Assembly (NCBI GenBank): GCA_026119935.1
Contig: JALRMH010000039.1
Location: 1-64,000, forward strand
Source of the DNA: Endothia cerciana
Taxonomy: Eukaryota; Ascomycota; Sordariomycetes; Diaporthales; Cryphonectriaceae
Length of the DNA: 64,000 nucleotides
Direction of reading: 5' to 3'
In this document: positions 46,450 to 56,828 of the stretch, one piece after another
Position numbering within the stretch: the first letter of the stretch is position 1
Layout of the letters: each line of letters begins with the position of its first letter
Made by a program: the position numbers and the translations under genes
Notes under the pieces: generated by a model
The model's database searches: none
Seen by the model: the letters and a program-made list of their open reading frames with translations, nothing else
Told to the model about the DNA's origin: nothing

Positions 46450-46951
46450 GGCGTACCGAATGTGGAAGGCCGCAAGTGAAAGCCGAAGGCGGCTCTTGGC
46501 GAATGATTGTGGCCTCGAGACCCGCTCTTGGTACCGAGAAGTAGGGACAAGGCTAGAACATGAATGGTGGAAATCTGCGGCGCATCGTACTACAGGTACC
46601 TAGGCACCTGCACGTCTGACATCTCGCATCGGAGTCTTTCAGGTACAGTACGGCTTTTCGGGAGCTGTCGCCCTGCAGAGCTACCTTCTGCAAGAGGCGG
46701 GCCTGCAAGAGGAACCTGGAACCCGGCATATCTGAACCACCAAAAGTGGACGTATCCCTGAAGCCATCGTGAGCCTCTGGTAAGGGACCGCGGAGGGCGT
46801 GACTCCGCAACAGCATGACGATGCGAACATGGAAAAACCCGAGCACGATAAAAGGGCCAGTGTGCCTGCGGATAGGTAGGTAGGTATTGGTTGATTAGAG
46901 GGTCCGGTTCAATCGACAGACGTTCTGCGGCTTCGTCCAAGATTGTTCGCC
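45601..46951. other. Intergenic region with T18 and (GCC)n tracts
   Basis: 1.35 kb downstream of the propeller gene and upstream of the GH28 gene. A T18 tract lies at about 45681-45698 in the presumed 3' UTR. A GCC/CGC trinucleotide repeat covers 46421-46453 in the GH28 upstream region. No supported ORF. Confidence 0.6.
46421..46453. repeat. (GCC)n trinucleotide repeat
   Basis: About eleven GCC units, ending in GCGGCG, roughly 500 bp before the GH28 start codon. Not part of any supported coding frame. Confidence 0.85.
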
Positions 46952-48749
46952 ATGACGTCTTTTCTCTCGCGCTTGTCTCTCGCCGTTCCGGCTCTGCTGC
47001 TCTGGTCCGCGGCAGTGGTCAGGGCTGGACTTGCCCCCTCGCCGTACACGACTGGCCCTCTTACCAGCTCTGATGCCAAGTGGGCCACAAAGGTCTGCGA
47101 TGTGACCAAGTACGGAGCCGTGGCAGATGGAGAGACGGACTTCGGACCTGCCCTGCTTGCGGCATTCAAGGCCTGTGCCTCTGGTGGTGTGGTCAACATC
47201 CCGAGCGGTACCTTTGCTATGGCCACCTGGCAGACCTTGAGCGGCGGCAGCGCTTGGGCGATCAACCTCGAGGGGACAATCATCCGCACCGGCACTGCTG
47301 GTGGGCACATGATCGTCGGTAAGCCAGGATTGCGCACCAGCCCGCCCCTGTCGTGGGACGTTCCCGCTGACGCGGTACAAATAGTTGAGGACTCTACCGA
47401 TTTCGAGCTCTACTCCAGCAACGGGGGCGGTGCCATCCAGGGCTATGGCTACGAGTTTCTGGAGAGCGGCGAGTACGGTCCGCGGCTGCTGCGGTTGATC
47501 GATGTCGACCAGTTCTCCGTGCACGATATCCGCCTCGTGGACTCGCCTGCCTTCCACCTCATCATCGACACTTGCTCCAACGGTGAGGTCTACAACCTGA
47601 TCGTCCGCGGCGCGAACATGGGCGGTCTCGACGGCGTCGATGTGTGGGGGTTCAACATGTGGATTCACGATGTCGAGGTCACCAGTAAGTCCTCCCTCAG
47701 GACCCATCTGAGCATCCTGCAGCTGACACGGAACAACGCAGATAAGGATGAATGCGTTACAGTCAAGAACCCGTCGAACCATTTCCTCATCGAGAATATT
47801 TATTGCAACTGGTCCGGTGGGGTGCGTAATTCTGGTGGTTCATCCTCACGATGCCCTCCGTCCACACCTCAAAAGACACCCCTCCTCTTGCGCGAGCGAA
47901 TGCTGACTTTGAACTTTAATAGTGCTCAATCGGGTCTCTTGGAACAGATACAGACATCTACGAGATCACCTACCAGAACGTTTACTCGCAGAACTGCAAC
48001 TCGATGATGTTCTTCAAGTCGAATGTGGGTAATATGACTGGCCTGGGTGTCAAGCTAATGAGTCCCTGAGACATGAATCCCGGGGACCACGAGACACGGC
48101 CTTCCTCACTAGTATCTCAAGGCTCAGATGTCTCCCTTTCTCAGGGAATTCGCTAACCTCTGAGCGTTATAGGGCGGCAACGGTTCCGTCTCTGACAGCC
48201 AGTTCACCAACTTCATCGGGCATGACAACGCGTACTCGCTCTTTATAAATTCGTATTGGAGTGACGAGACCGTGGCTGCTGGTGACGGCGTTCTGTACAC
48301 AGACCTCACCTTCAGCGACTGGACAGGCGATTGTGCAGATGGTGCCCTGCGCGGGCCCATCGCGCTTTGGTGTCCCACCGACCAACCCTGCGACGGACTC
48401 GTTATTGAAGATTTCAGCATGTGGACGGATGAGGGGTCCTATGAGTACTATACTTGTGAAAATGCCTGGGGTTCGGGAGATTGCCTCCGGGCCGGGACGG
48501 GACACACCGCTTATTCCATGTCCACTGTGACGGTCTCGGCCACTCCGTGAGTCTTTGCATCCCCTTCTGCCCCACGAACGGGGCCTTCTTTGCTGACGGA
48601 AGTCCTTTTCTTGAAACAGAGCCGGATGGAGTGCGGCTCGTATGCCAAGTGATATATCCAGCGGGTTGGGCATCACGACCAGCATCGCGATCCCGGCGCT
48701 GCCCACGACGTTCTTTCCTGGCGCCACGCCCATCAGTGCGATCCCCTGA
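46952..48749 (+). CDS. Secreted GH28 rhamnogalacturonase/polygalacturonase-like hydrolase
   Basis: Six exons: 46952-47318, 47385-47684, 47742-47821, 47923-48024, 48173-48546, 48620-48749; 450 aa. A signal peptide (about residues 1-25, MTSFLSRLSLAVPALLLWSA) precedes the GH28 right-handed beta-helix (CDVTKYGAVADGETDFGPAL is the usual entry). GDGVDVWG-like, NKDECVTVK (Asp225-Glu226) and GSLGTDTD motifs match rhamnogalacturonase A-type enzymes, which use Asp-Glu where polygalacturonases have Asp-Asp and have GSLG in place of GHG. The enzyme would cut the rhamnose-galacturonic acid backbone of pectin outside the cell. The last exon (AGWSAARMPSDI to the end) matches the family's C-terminus and is missed if the exon 5 frame is read to its first stop. 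The first two introns (66 and 57 bp) are stop-free multiples of three. All junctions preserve conserved motifs. Confidence 0.93.
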
Positions 48750-49798
48750 TTCTTTGGATGTCCTATGACTATAGAAGGGGGCGAGTAGAAACAATGACGC
48801 TGACTAGCCATACAACACTTCTAAATTATATAAATTAAGAGTGTATTAAGTCTATTCACGGATGTGGAGGATATAGGTCACATCCTATTCATATACCTGA
48901 AAGCTTTCTCCGGTCTGGATCCCCTCTCATCCCCTCTCCAGAAGTCTCTGTCGCCTTCTTCGTGTGAACCCCAGAAGAGATCTAGATATCCGCCTTTGAA
49001 TCCTCGTAGCTCTCCAACGGCCGAAATGATAGCCGCCTTTGGAGACACGGGGTTTCAAGCAGGCAGAGAGATTGTTTCGCCCATCTGTCCATTTCATTTC
49101 AGCAAACGAGTCTTCACCAACGTATGAGCGTGTTTTATCTTATGCGGACAGGAGGTCCAAGCAACGTCTCAATACGCACTTGGCCAGGCAGAAACATGTC
49201 TAATCTGTCCCTGCTTCGTGATATATATGCACTAAAGCGGGTGCAATGGACGCAGATCAGATGAGATAGTGTCACACGGAGATCCGACCTCGGAGGGGGG
49301 GACAGCACTGCTGCAGCCAACAGGACGCTCGTCGTCCTATCAGTTGAGGGCCAAGACAGGATGCAGAAACCAACATGCATATGGGACGTGGCTGTGCCTG
49401 GATGCCTCAGGCATCCAGGAAGGGACCTTCGTGTATAAATAGGCGACGTCTGAGACCAGACCCCTCCAAGCCCTCACATGAGCCCTTGTAACAGATAGCA
49501 TTTTGCGGCACCTCATGCTCTCAGAGTGCCTGATCCAGAGAGAAGAGCACCGCAAAGCATCTTCTTCAGGAAGGTCTCAAGCAATATTATGGAACACCCT
49601 TGCAGATCTGTTAAGACTAATACCTAGCTTTTATTAGGACCGCTATCGGCCCAGCCGATTTGCTACTTGGAGAGGAATGGGACACAAAGCATGACATTAG
49701 AATAAGAAACTTTTAGGAGGCTTTTCCTCTTGCATTCATAATAATTTAGGGTATATAGCCGCCAATAGAAGAGCTGTAGAGGCATACAGGCTGAGTAA
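48750..49798. other. Intergenic region, moderately AT-rich
   Basis: About 1 kb after the GH28 gene. No supported gene. AT content rises towards 49560-49800, beside the O-methyltransferase relic, but I see no clear transposon ends. Confidence 0.5.
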
Positions 49799-50156
49799 TT
49801 GCTAATTATAGTGATACAAAGCGGTCCCCACCCATATTTCCCAGATATTTCCTACCCGCGTTTCCTAGAGACTTTGAGCATACCCAGGGGACGTGATATT
49901 GTGTTTGTCGACCTTGGCTGCGGCAATGGGTCGCAGCTCGCAGCGCGGGAGAGAGCTTTTGTGACGAGATATAAGGATTCTAGCCAGTGCAGCGGACTGG
50001 TGATCACTTTTTCGCAACAGTTATGAGCCCCTGGTGTCACAGCTTTCCCGAGGGCCGACTGAGCCCACAGGATTTGTCAGATATGATAATAAACGTATTT
50101 GAAGTCAATAGGGTAGAGGCTATGGAGCATGATTTTCTGACCGGTCAGCCGATCTA
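49799..50156 (+). pseudogene. Remnant of an O-methyltransferase gene (frameshifted, truncated)
   Basis: One frame (about 49847-50023) reads YPRFLETL, then DIVFVDLGCGNGSQLA, an S-adenosylmethionine-binding motif I (hydrophobic-V-D-x-G-x-G-x-G), and RAFVTRYKD before a stop. In a different frame about 85 bp on (50110-50153) is RVEAMEHDFLTGQPI, matching the conserved segment after the SAM-binding half of fungal COMT-like O-methyltransferases (typically Met-Ala-His-Asp-Phe-Phe then Gln-Pro). The order and strand agree. Stops and a frameshift separate the two pieces, and both the N-terminal dimerisation domain and the C-terminal catalytic His region are missing. No short intron with good splice sites joins them neatly. 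I read it as a decayed gene, perhaps a lost secondary-metabolite tailoring enzyme. A single unusual intron is not fully excluded. Confidence 0.5.
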
Positions 50157-50530
50157 AAGCAAGAGAGATAGCATATGTCGCAAGTCTGCTCCAAACACGC
50201 TGTCAGAAGGCACTCTGGGGGCGGATCAAACGGCTCCTCTGAGCATAACGATGAAGGGTCATGCTCGGTGCGGTCATGTGCGCTGGAAGGCTCATAACCG
50301 GCGGCTACATGATGAGGCTGATTTGAATATCAGGAACATGTAGACGCCCACCAGATTTGACGATGCTCTTGTCATTTGGATTCAGAAGCCTGGAATTGGG
50401 GCGAGGGTGATCTCGAGAGTAGACGAATAGTAGACGACTACTCTTGTAGTATTGATGCAGGCGACGGAATTGCGTCTGTGCTTTTGTGAGGCTGTCACGG
50501 CTCTCCGCCAGTCAGAACCCGTAAGAATGT
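50157..50530. other. Intergenic sequence between OMT relic and PIG-U 3' end
   Basis: About 370 bp. No further methyltransferase motif recognised. Includes the presumed 3' UTR of the minus-strand PIG-U gene. Confidence 0.45.
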
Positions 50531-51911
50531 CTATATCTGCCTGATCTCCTTGCCCACCATTTCCGGCCTCTCGACTTCCCACTCATCCCGCAGCACCGCA
50601 AAAGTCAGATCACTGACGAGCAGGCTCTGACCAAGACTCCACACTAAAGTGATGGCGTAGAAGAAATTGGCGTTTCCGCTGCCAGCATAAACCCACAAAT
50701 AGTAGAAGGCCGGTCCGAGACAGGTCGAGTACAATATAGTTGCGGCACTGACAAATGTGTACCGCATAAGGGGAAATACATGTCGGTAGAGAGGAACTAG
50801 TGCCAGGAAGAGCGATGTGTCGCTGATGCTTGGGTAGGGTTTGAAGATGCCAAAAATTCCGAGGAGGAGCGTAATCACAAGCAGCGGCTGCCTGCGAATG
50901 CGTACGCTCAGGGCGCCGACATAGGATGATAGATGTAGCCAGAAGACGGCCAAGAAGAATGATCGGAAAGAGTCAAACATTTCGATGAAGAAGTACCACC
51001 ACAGTCCCACGTTGGGAGTCAAGTCGGTCAGAGTAAGCTGGATGCCGTATGTGGAGTAGAGGAATTCCCATGATCCCGTGATGAAGTAGGACATTTGGAA
51101 GAGCACTGCAATGGTGGCTGCCGCCACACCGACACAGGACCCTGCAAACTTGAACGGTTGTTTCTTCCCCTGTGGCTGCCACCGGTCATACGCCAAGAGA
51201 GACAGTGGCGGTAGTAGGAGAAGCGGATACATGGACAAGTACGAGGCAAACGACATGGCGGTTACAGCACTGTACGGGGCGCCTGTGATAGCATTCGAGA
51301 TGGCGTGGAGGATGGCGCAGGTCGTGAAGACAGTCGTTGGCCGTCCAATGCATGTCGCGATTGTGAACGGATTAAATAAGAAGCTAAAGTGAGCCTTGTT
51401 AGTGACCGCATCCGTACTCCAGCCAGATGGAAACTCACAGGGTAGCAACCGCGAGCCCACTCCATCTCTTGTCCTTCCGCGGCGAGGTGAAGAGCGCAGA
51501 AGACCCAGACTCTCCAGAATTTGCAATCGTCATCAGCGCATTGGCGCTCAACAGGTCTACCGCAATGTAGAGCAGGTACGTGAAGACGGGGAAGGACGCG
51601 AAGCTCGGGAGGAGGGAGAATAGCGGTAAGAGGAGCGGCGCTTGGTGATATACACCCCCGTCGTAGGGCGATACATTGTGGTTATAGAGGAATAGACCTT
51701 CTTGTACTGGAAGAAACATCAGCATTTGCCTGCATTCTCAGCTCACGGATTACGCACGTCTCTTGAAGCTGTTAACAGGCGTCGAGACCTCGACCCGCCC
51801 TGCGACCAACTCTGGAAGGCCAGGGAAGACGAAGAAGAAAGCAAGTCGCAAGGCGGCGGCGGCCAGGAACAAACCCTGAGGCCTTTTCAGGCTCGACAAG
51901 TCGACATTCAT
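50531..51911 (-). CDS. gab1: GPI transamidase subunit PIG-U/Gab1
   Basis: Three exons (complement): 51911-51758, 51706-51439, 51383-50531; 424 aa, matching the usual length (about 390-435). It is a multi-pass ER membrane subunit of the complex that attaches GPI anchors, thought to help recognise the anchor. Conserved segments: VEVSTPVNSFKRLQEGLFLYNHNVSPYDGG across the first splice junction (YDGGVYHQAPLLL following), LFLFNPFTIATCIGRPTTVF across the second, and GLWWYFFIEMFDSFRSFF. About nine or ten hydrophobic helices are visible. Introns are 51 and 55 bp, among the shortest here. The start ATG gives MNVDLSSLKRPQGLFLAAAALRLAFFF, a proper first membrane helix; upstream in-frame codons would add unrelated sequence. 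Its promoter is shared with NOP7. Confidence 0.93.
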
Positions 51912-52285
51912 ATTGTATCCATCGCTTGGTCGAGGAGAGTCGCCGGTTGCCAGAATCTCGTCTACCCAGGGCGAAAGTGTGAGCGACGTCCACATCGAAA
52001 TGCCGTCCGCCAGGCTGTCATCCAAGCTCCAGTGGCAGCTGTGCCTGCCGCCGCGGGTACCTGAAGGGCCCCTGTCCCAGGATGCTGGACCCCTGTCGGT
52101 TCCACTACGCTGGGGGACGCTAATCTGTGCGAGGTGGGCGGTGGCAGAAAAAAAGTCGGCCGCAGGAAAAAAGTTCGAGGAGAAAGCGAAGCGCATGCTT
52201 CCAATCTTGAGGCGTAGCTCTGCTTCCCGACCAACCCCCAGTACGCGGCTCCTTTGAAATCACCTTTACAGGACCAATTGCCAAG
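51912..52285. promoter_or_regulatory. Bidirectional promoter of PIG-U and NOP7
   Basis: 374 bp separate two divergent start codons, so both promoters and 5' leaders are packed here. I could not pick out individual factor sites with confidence. Confidence 0.6.
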
Positions 52286-54271
52286 ATGGGTCGTATCAAG
52301 AAGAAGGGCGAGGCTGGTAACGCCAAGAACTTCATCTCTCGAACACAGGCCGTCAAGAAGTTGCAACTCAGCCTGCCCGACTTTCGAAAGCTGTGCATCT
52401 GGAAGGGAATCTACCCGCGCGAACCTAGGGACAAGAAGAAGGTCTCCAAGAACTCTACGCCCTCAACCACCTTCTACTACACCAAGGACATCCAGTACCT
52501 CCTTCACGAGCCTCTCCTCCAGAAGTTCCGCGACCAGAAGGCTCTGGAGAAGAAGATCTCACGCGCTCTCGGACGGGGTGATGTCGGCGACGCCGCCCGC
52601 CTCGAGCGCAATGCCTCGCACCCAGAGAAGACCGGAAAGCCTCGCTACACCCTCGATCATGTCATCAGGGAACGCTATCCGACCTTTGTCGACGCCCTGA
52701 GGGACCTCGACGACTGCCTGTCTATGCTCTTCCTCTTCGCCAACCTGCCATCGACCTCCACCGTCCCGGCAAAGATGATCGCCCGCTGCGAACGCTTGTG
52801 CCTCGAGTTCGAACACTATTTGATCGTGTCAAATAGCTTGCGCAAGTCATTTCTGTCTATCAAGGGCATATACTACCAGGCGAACATCATGGGCGAGGAT
52901 GTGCTGTGGCTGGTGCCCTACAAGTTCAACCAGAGGGTGGTCGGAGATGTTGATTTCAGGATCATGGGCACCTTCGTGGAGTTCTACATGACCCTGTTAG
53001 GCTTCATTAACTACAGACTTTTCACGTCAATCGGCTTGAAGTACCCGCCCAAGTTCGACCAGAGCAAGGACGACCAGGGCGGAGAGCTGGGTGCCTTCAC
53101 CCTAGAGGGTGTCAACATCGCAGCCAGACCGGATGAGCCAAAGCAGTTGACAAATGGCGAGAGCGAGCACGGTCCGGACCTCAAGGTACAAGCCGAGGTC
53201 AACAAGCTGGTCAGGTCGATGCGAGATGACGAGACGAATGGCGACAGCAAGACGGCCGACGACGCAAACGGGGACGCAGATGCCGAGGAGGCCACAGATG
53301 CTATCGACAAGTTTGAGCCTGCGGTCGAAGGCGGCGATGTTCTCCCACAGCCATCGTACAGTACCAACAACCCTGCGTCTCTATTCTCAAAATGCACGTT
53401 CTTTCTCGGTCGTGAGACGCCGCGGCAGCCACTCGAATTCATACTACGGGCTTTCGGGTGCAAGCGGATAGGCTGGGATGCTGTGTTGGGAGAGGGCGCT
53501 TTCACTACAAACGAGCTTGACCCATCCATAACACACCAGATCATTGATCGGCCGCTCATCCAAGCAGTGGTGGAGGCAAATGGTGACGGGGATGACAACC
53601 AGACCGCCCAGAAGCTTGCACCAAACCAGAGAGTGCCGGGGCGGATATACGTCCAGCCTCAATGGGTGTGGGATTCTATCAATGATGAGGAAATGAAGGA
53701 TCCTAACCTGTATGCTCCGGGTGCTGAGCTGCCACCTCATTTGAGTCCTTTCGTCAAGCCAGTCCAGGGCCAGTACGACCCCACCATGGCATTGGAGGAG
53801 CAGCAGACCGAGGCCGAGGCCTTGGCGGGCAGCGAAGGAGAGTCGGACGAGAAAGAAGTCGATGAGGAGAACGATATGGATGTCTCTGAGGAGGACGATG
53901 AGCAGAACGACGAGTTCGGAGGGTTCTCCGGGGCAGAGCAAGAAGATGATGACGAGGAGGACGAAGCATCGGATGAGGAGTCGGCCGCATTGCAGAGACA
54001 ACGCGAGCTGGAGGCCGAGCTGACGGGCAAGCCTGTCAGGTCGCAACAACAAAAGCCCAAGGACAAGAAGAAGGCGGAGGCTCTCAAGGCCGTACAGAAG
54101 AAGGCCAAGGAGGAGGCAGAGGATATGGAGCGTGCCAAAGGTATGCTCAGCAAGAAGAAGAGGAAGCTGTTTGAGCAGATGCAGTACACGAATAACAAGA
54201 AGAGCGCCGAGGACGAGAAGCTCCGGGCCAAGAGGAGAAAGATCGAAAAGCAGAAGGGCAAGAAGGCGTAG
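52286..54271 (+). CDS. nop7: Pescadillo homologue NOP7 (60S ribosome biogenesis)
   Basis: Single exon, 661 aa (yeast Nop7 is 605). Part of the Nop7-Erb1-Ytm1 complex that matures 27S pre-rRNA into the 60S subunit; nucleolar. The N-terminal pescadillo domain opens MGRIKKKGEAGNAKNFISR and includes FRKLCIWKGIYPREP and SIKGIYYQANIMGE. A BRCT domain lies at about residues 363-480 (LFSKCTFFLGRETPRQPL, RIYVQPQWVWDSIN). The C-terminus has an acidic Glu/Asp stretch (about 500-570) and a Lys-rich coiled coil ending in a basic tail, probably a nuclear/nucleolar localisation signal. A variable acidic linker (about 285-355) precedes the BRCT domain. Divergent from PIG-U and followed 273 bp later by an Rrn9-domain gene on the same strand, so two ribosome-production genes are adjacent. 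Confidence 0.97.
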   Translation: MGRIKKKGEAGNAKNFISRTQAVKKLQLSLPDFRKLCIWKGIYPREPRDKKKVSKNSTPSTTFYYTKDIQYLLHEPLLQKFRDQKALEKKISRALGRGDVGDAARLERNASHPEKTGKPRYTLDHVIRERYPTFVDALRDLDDCLSMLFLFANLPSTSTVPAKMIARCERLCLEFEHYLIVSNSLRKSFLSIKGIYYQANIMGEDVLWLVPYKFNQRVVGDVDFRIMGTFVEFYMTLLGFINYRLFTSIGLKYPPKFDQSKDDQGGELGAFTLEGVNIAARPDEPKQLTNGESEHGPDLKVQAEVNKLVRSMRDDETNGDSKTADDANGDADAEEATDAIDKFEPAVEGGDVLPQPSYSTNNPASLFSKCTFFLGRETPRQPLEFILRAFGCKRIGWDAVLGEGAFTTNELDPSITHQIIDRPLIQAVVEANGDGDDNQTAQKLAPNQRVPGRIYVQPQWVWDSINDEEMKDPNLYAPGAELPPHLSPFVKPVQGQYDPTMALEEQQTEAEALAGSEGESDEKEVDEENDMDVSEEDDEQNDEFGGFSGAEQEDDDEEDEASDEESAALQRQRELEAELTGKPVRSQQQKPKDKKKAEALKAVQKKAKEEAEDMERAKGMLSKKKRKLFEQMQYTNNKKSAEDEKLRAKRRKIEKQKGKKA

Positions 54272-54544
54272 AGGGCGTACCGGAGATGAAAATACCAATA
54301 ATGAAATTCAATTGCCGCGTTGTTCGTACCAGTTCACCTGGCTATTCAGTTAAACACTAGGAGCATTGCCGCTAGATCTCGTAATCTTGGTTGTCAGTGC
54401 CTGCTTCCATATCTTGGTTCGTTGAGGTTACCTTTTCAGGTCGTTGCAAACCCCGGCCGCCAAAAATCTAGCCTCGACAGCCCGCAGCCACTCTTAAACC
54501 CTTCCAAGATCCGACCTTGACAACCGTGAAATCTCACAATCATC
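54272..54544. other. Short spacer between NOP7 and Rrn9-domain gene
   Basis: 273 bp, tandem orientation. It must hold the NOP7 terminator and the downstream gene's promoter. Confidence 0.6.
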
Positions 54545-56712
54545 ATGGCAAGTCCACAGGACGATGACAGCGAATGGGACAAGAGCACATCTGAGATCCA
54601 ATCTGAAGACTCAGAAAACTTGTTCGATTCGCGACCCAACCGCTGGCGCGGCCCACCGCAGAGCTGGCGATCCCTCACAGAGGAGGACCGCCTCACCTAC
54701 AACACCCTGGAGAGGCTGCAGAACCAGGACCTGTCCGTGCATCTGTACAATACCTTTGCGCTGAAACACCTTCCGGAGCATTCTCTGCAGGATTATGTCT
54801 CTGGTGAAGGCCAGGTTCGTTGCAAAGTTGTCAGACGTGAGACACCCATAGGACCGAAGCTGATCTTACCGAGGTTTAGGATGGCGATGCAGAAAAGGGC
54901 CAGACCGTCCACACAAAGCCATGGGCACCGTCCAGGAATTGGACGGCGTGGCCGCTCAACGCGCGACTCGTACCGCCTGATGACTTCATGAAGAGGACCG
55001 AGGACGAGGATGAGATGCTTACGTTTCGGCGTGTGGAGAGGGAGACGCCCAGCTCCAAGCTGGAGGAGGTCATCTCTGCTGCTATCTTGAGGTGCGCCAA
55101 GGAGAACTTTCGCAAGAGAACTTTCGACGAGACACGGTCTCCTTTTCATGAGGGGCAAGACATCAAGAATGGACTTGTTTCGTCGGAGAACGAGTCTCTG
55201 CCCGGTGACAGGGAGTCTGAGAATGAGCAGAGAATAGACCTCGGTGAATCCACGGCCACAAGAGCCGAGCGAGACAAGAGGAGAGCACCCGAGAGGACAT
55301 TCAAGCCTGTTATAGCTACAGACGATGACACCTCTTACGAACTCATTCGGCCTACGACTCGAGCCATCCTCGAGAAGCTGGATCAGACCTTGACCATCCT
55401 ACACAACGCTCGGGTGACAAATACACAGGGCCTCACGGACGAAGCAGACGCAACTGCTTCGGAGGATCAAGACATCTGCGGCGGGATACCAGGCCATCGA
55501 TCCCGATCCCGCGCAACATCACGCGCTAGCACCGAGCGTGCCCGCTCACCCAGCATGTCGCTGGCATCCAGGGACGGCGGAACCCCGATTTCAGAGAAGA
55601 AATCTAGACGCGGCCGCAAGCCTACATCCGCGCCCAGGGAAGGCGAGAGCGAGCGCGAATTCCTCATCAGACGTGCCAGAGAGCAGAAGAAGAAACGGCC
55701 CGTCTTTCCGGATGACGAGGATAGAGGTATGACGACAGCTGCGGAGAGCTCAAAGTCGCCGCGCAGGCGGAGACGAACAAAAAGGCGGGAGAGTGTCAGT
55801 GAGACCGAGGAGCACTGGACGCAGAAGAAGCTGGGCAAACTCAACCTGCGCGACTGGGGCGATGTCATGGGCACCGCTGCTCTGGCGGGGTTCTCTCCGA
55901 AAGTCATCGACCGCGCGACGCAGAGGTGTGCGAATCTGTTCAGTCAGGGTATGGAGATGCACACAATCGCCGACAATGGTGGCGTCTCGTCTCGACGCCA
56001 TCTCCCTGGCGAGGACGTGCCTCCTAGCTCTTCGGAGAGTGAAGATGAGGCCGATGATCTCTACCTGCACCAGGCACGGTCGGCTAGCCGAATTCCCAGC
56101 GTCGCACCGAGCAGGGCTGCCTTACCAGAATCGAGCGACGAGGGAAGCCGTGGGCGCCTTGCGCCCAGGAAGCGACAGAGACGAGGCACCTCCCGATTAC
56201 CCTCGACGGGCCCGCAGTACTGCCCGCACGCCGGCTGCGAAAGGGCGACCAGGGCTTTCGACAGGTTTTATAATTTCAAACGGCACCTGAAAAGCGTGCA
56301 TGGAGAGAAGATCCCGGGAGCAAGCGACGAGGAGGGCCGCGGGGACGAGTTACCTGGGGAGCGGCACAGGCGGAGCAGCTCGCGCGGTTCCGCCCTGGGC
56401 CAGCATTACTGTCCGCATGTTCGCTGTGAGAGGGCGTATATGGGCTTTGATAGGCCATATAACTTGAAGAGGCACCTTAAGATTGTTCACGGGGAAGAGA
56501 GTGCGGCCGGCACGACGACAAGGGGGTCGAAAGGGGAATACCTGCTTGGTGGTGTTCATCGTGATGGGTACCTTGAACCCATACGCGTCCAGAAAGGCTG
56601 GAGAACAGAGGATACCAAGAAGAGAGCCAAGAAGCGGCCAGAGAAGCGGCGACACAATGGGGCTTCTGACCGACAGGAATCTGAATTGGAAGACGGGAAT
56701 AGCACAGCCTAA
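54545..56712 (+). CDS. Rrn9-domain protein with two C-terminal C2H2-type zinc fingers
   Basis: Two exons, 54545-54814 and 54880-56712; 700 aa. The 65-bp intron has an unusual GTTCGT donor and a TTTAG acceptor. Splicing restores EGQ|DGDAEKGQTVHTKPWAPSRNWTAWPL in frame, while reading through ends at a stop. The N-terminus (FDSRPNRWRGPPQSWRSLTEEDR...LYNTFALKHL, then WTAWPLNARLVPPDDF) matches the Rrn9 domain of the Pol I upstream activation factor. A long Arg/Ser/Glu-rich disordered middle follows. The end carries two similar fingers, each C-X4-C-X15-H-X4-H (beginning YCPHAGCE and YCPHVRCE), about 54 residues apart and clearly duplicated. This suggests a chromatin or rDNA-binding transcription factor. 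The fingers are not in yeast Rrn9 as I recall it. The Rrn9 assignment is good; the Pol I role is inferred. Confidence 0.85.
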
Positions 56713-56828
56713 CGGAGCGATTCACCTGAGAGCTAGATCATGAGGACACCCACACAATTTGACCTTGGGCAGCTGGTGCTCGCCTCGCGATGCTACTCCT
56801 CCATGAAGCCAACAACGGCTCATTCTCT
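56713..56828. other. Short convergent spacer
   Basis: Only 116 bp lie between the stop codons of the Rrn9-domain gene (+) and the HAD gene (-), so the 3' UTRs probably overlap. Confidence 0.6.

Noticed and set aside
48173..48549. GH28 protein ending at the stop right after SATP
   Set aside because: A GTGAGT donor sits at that stop, and the downstream exon restores the conserved family C-terminus.
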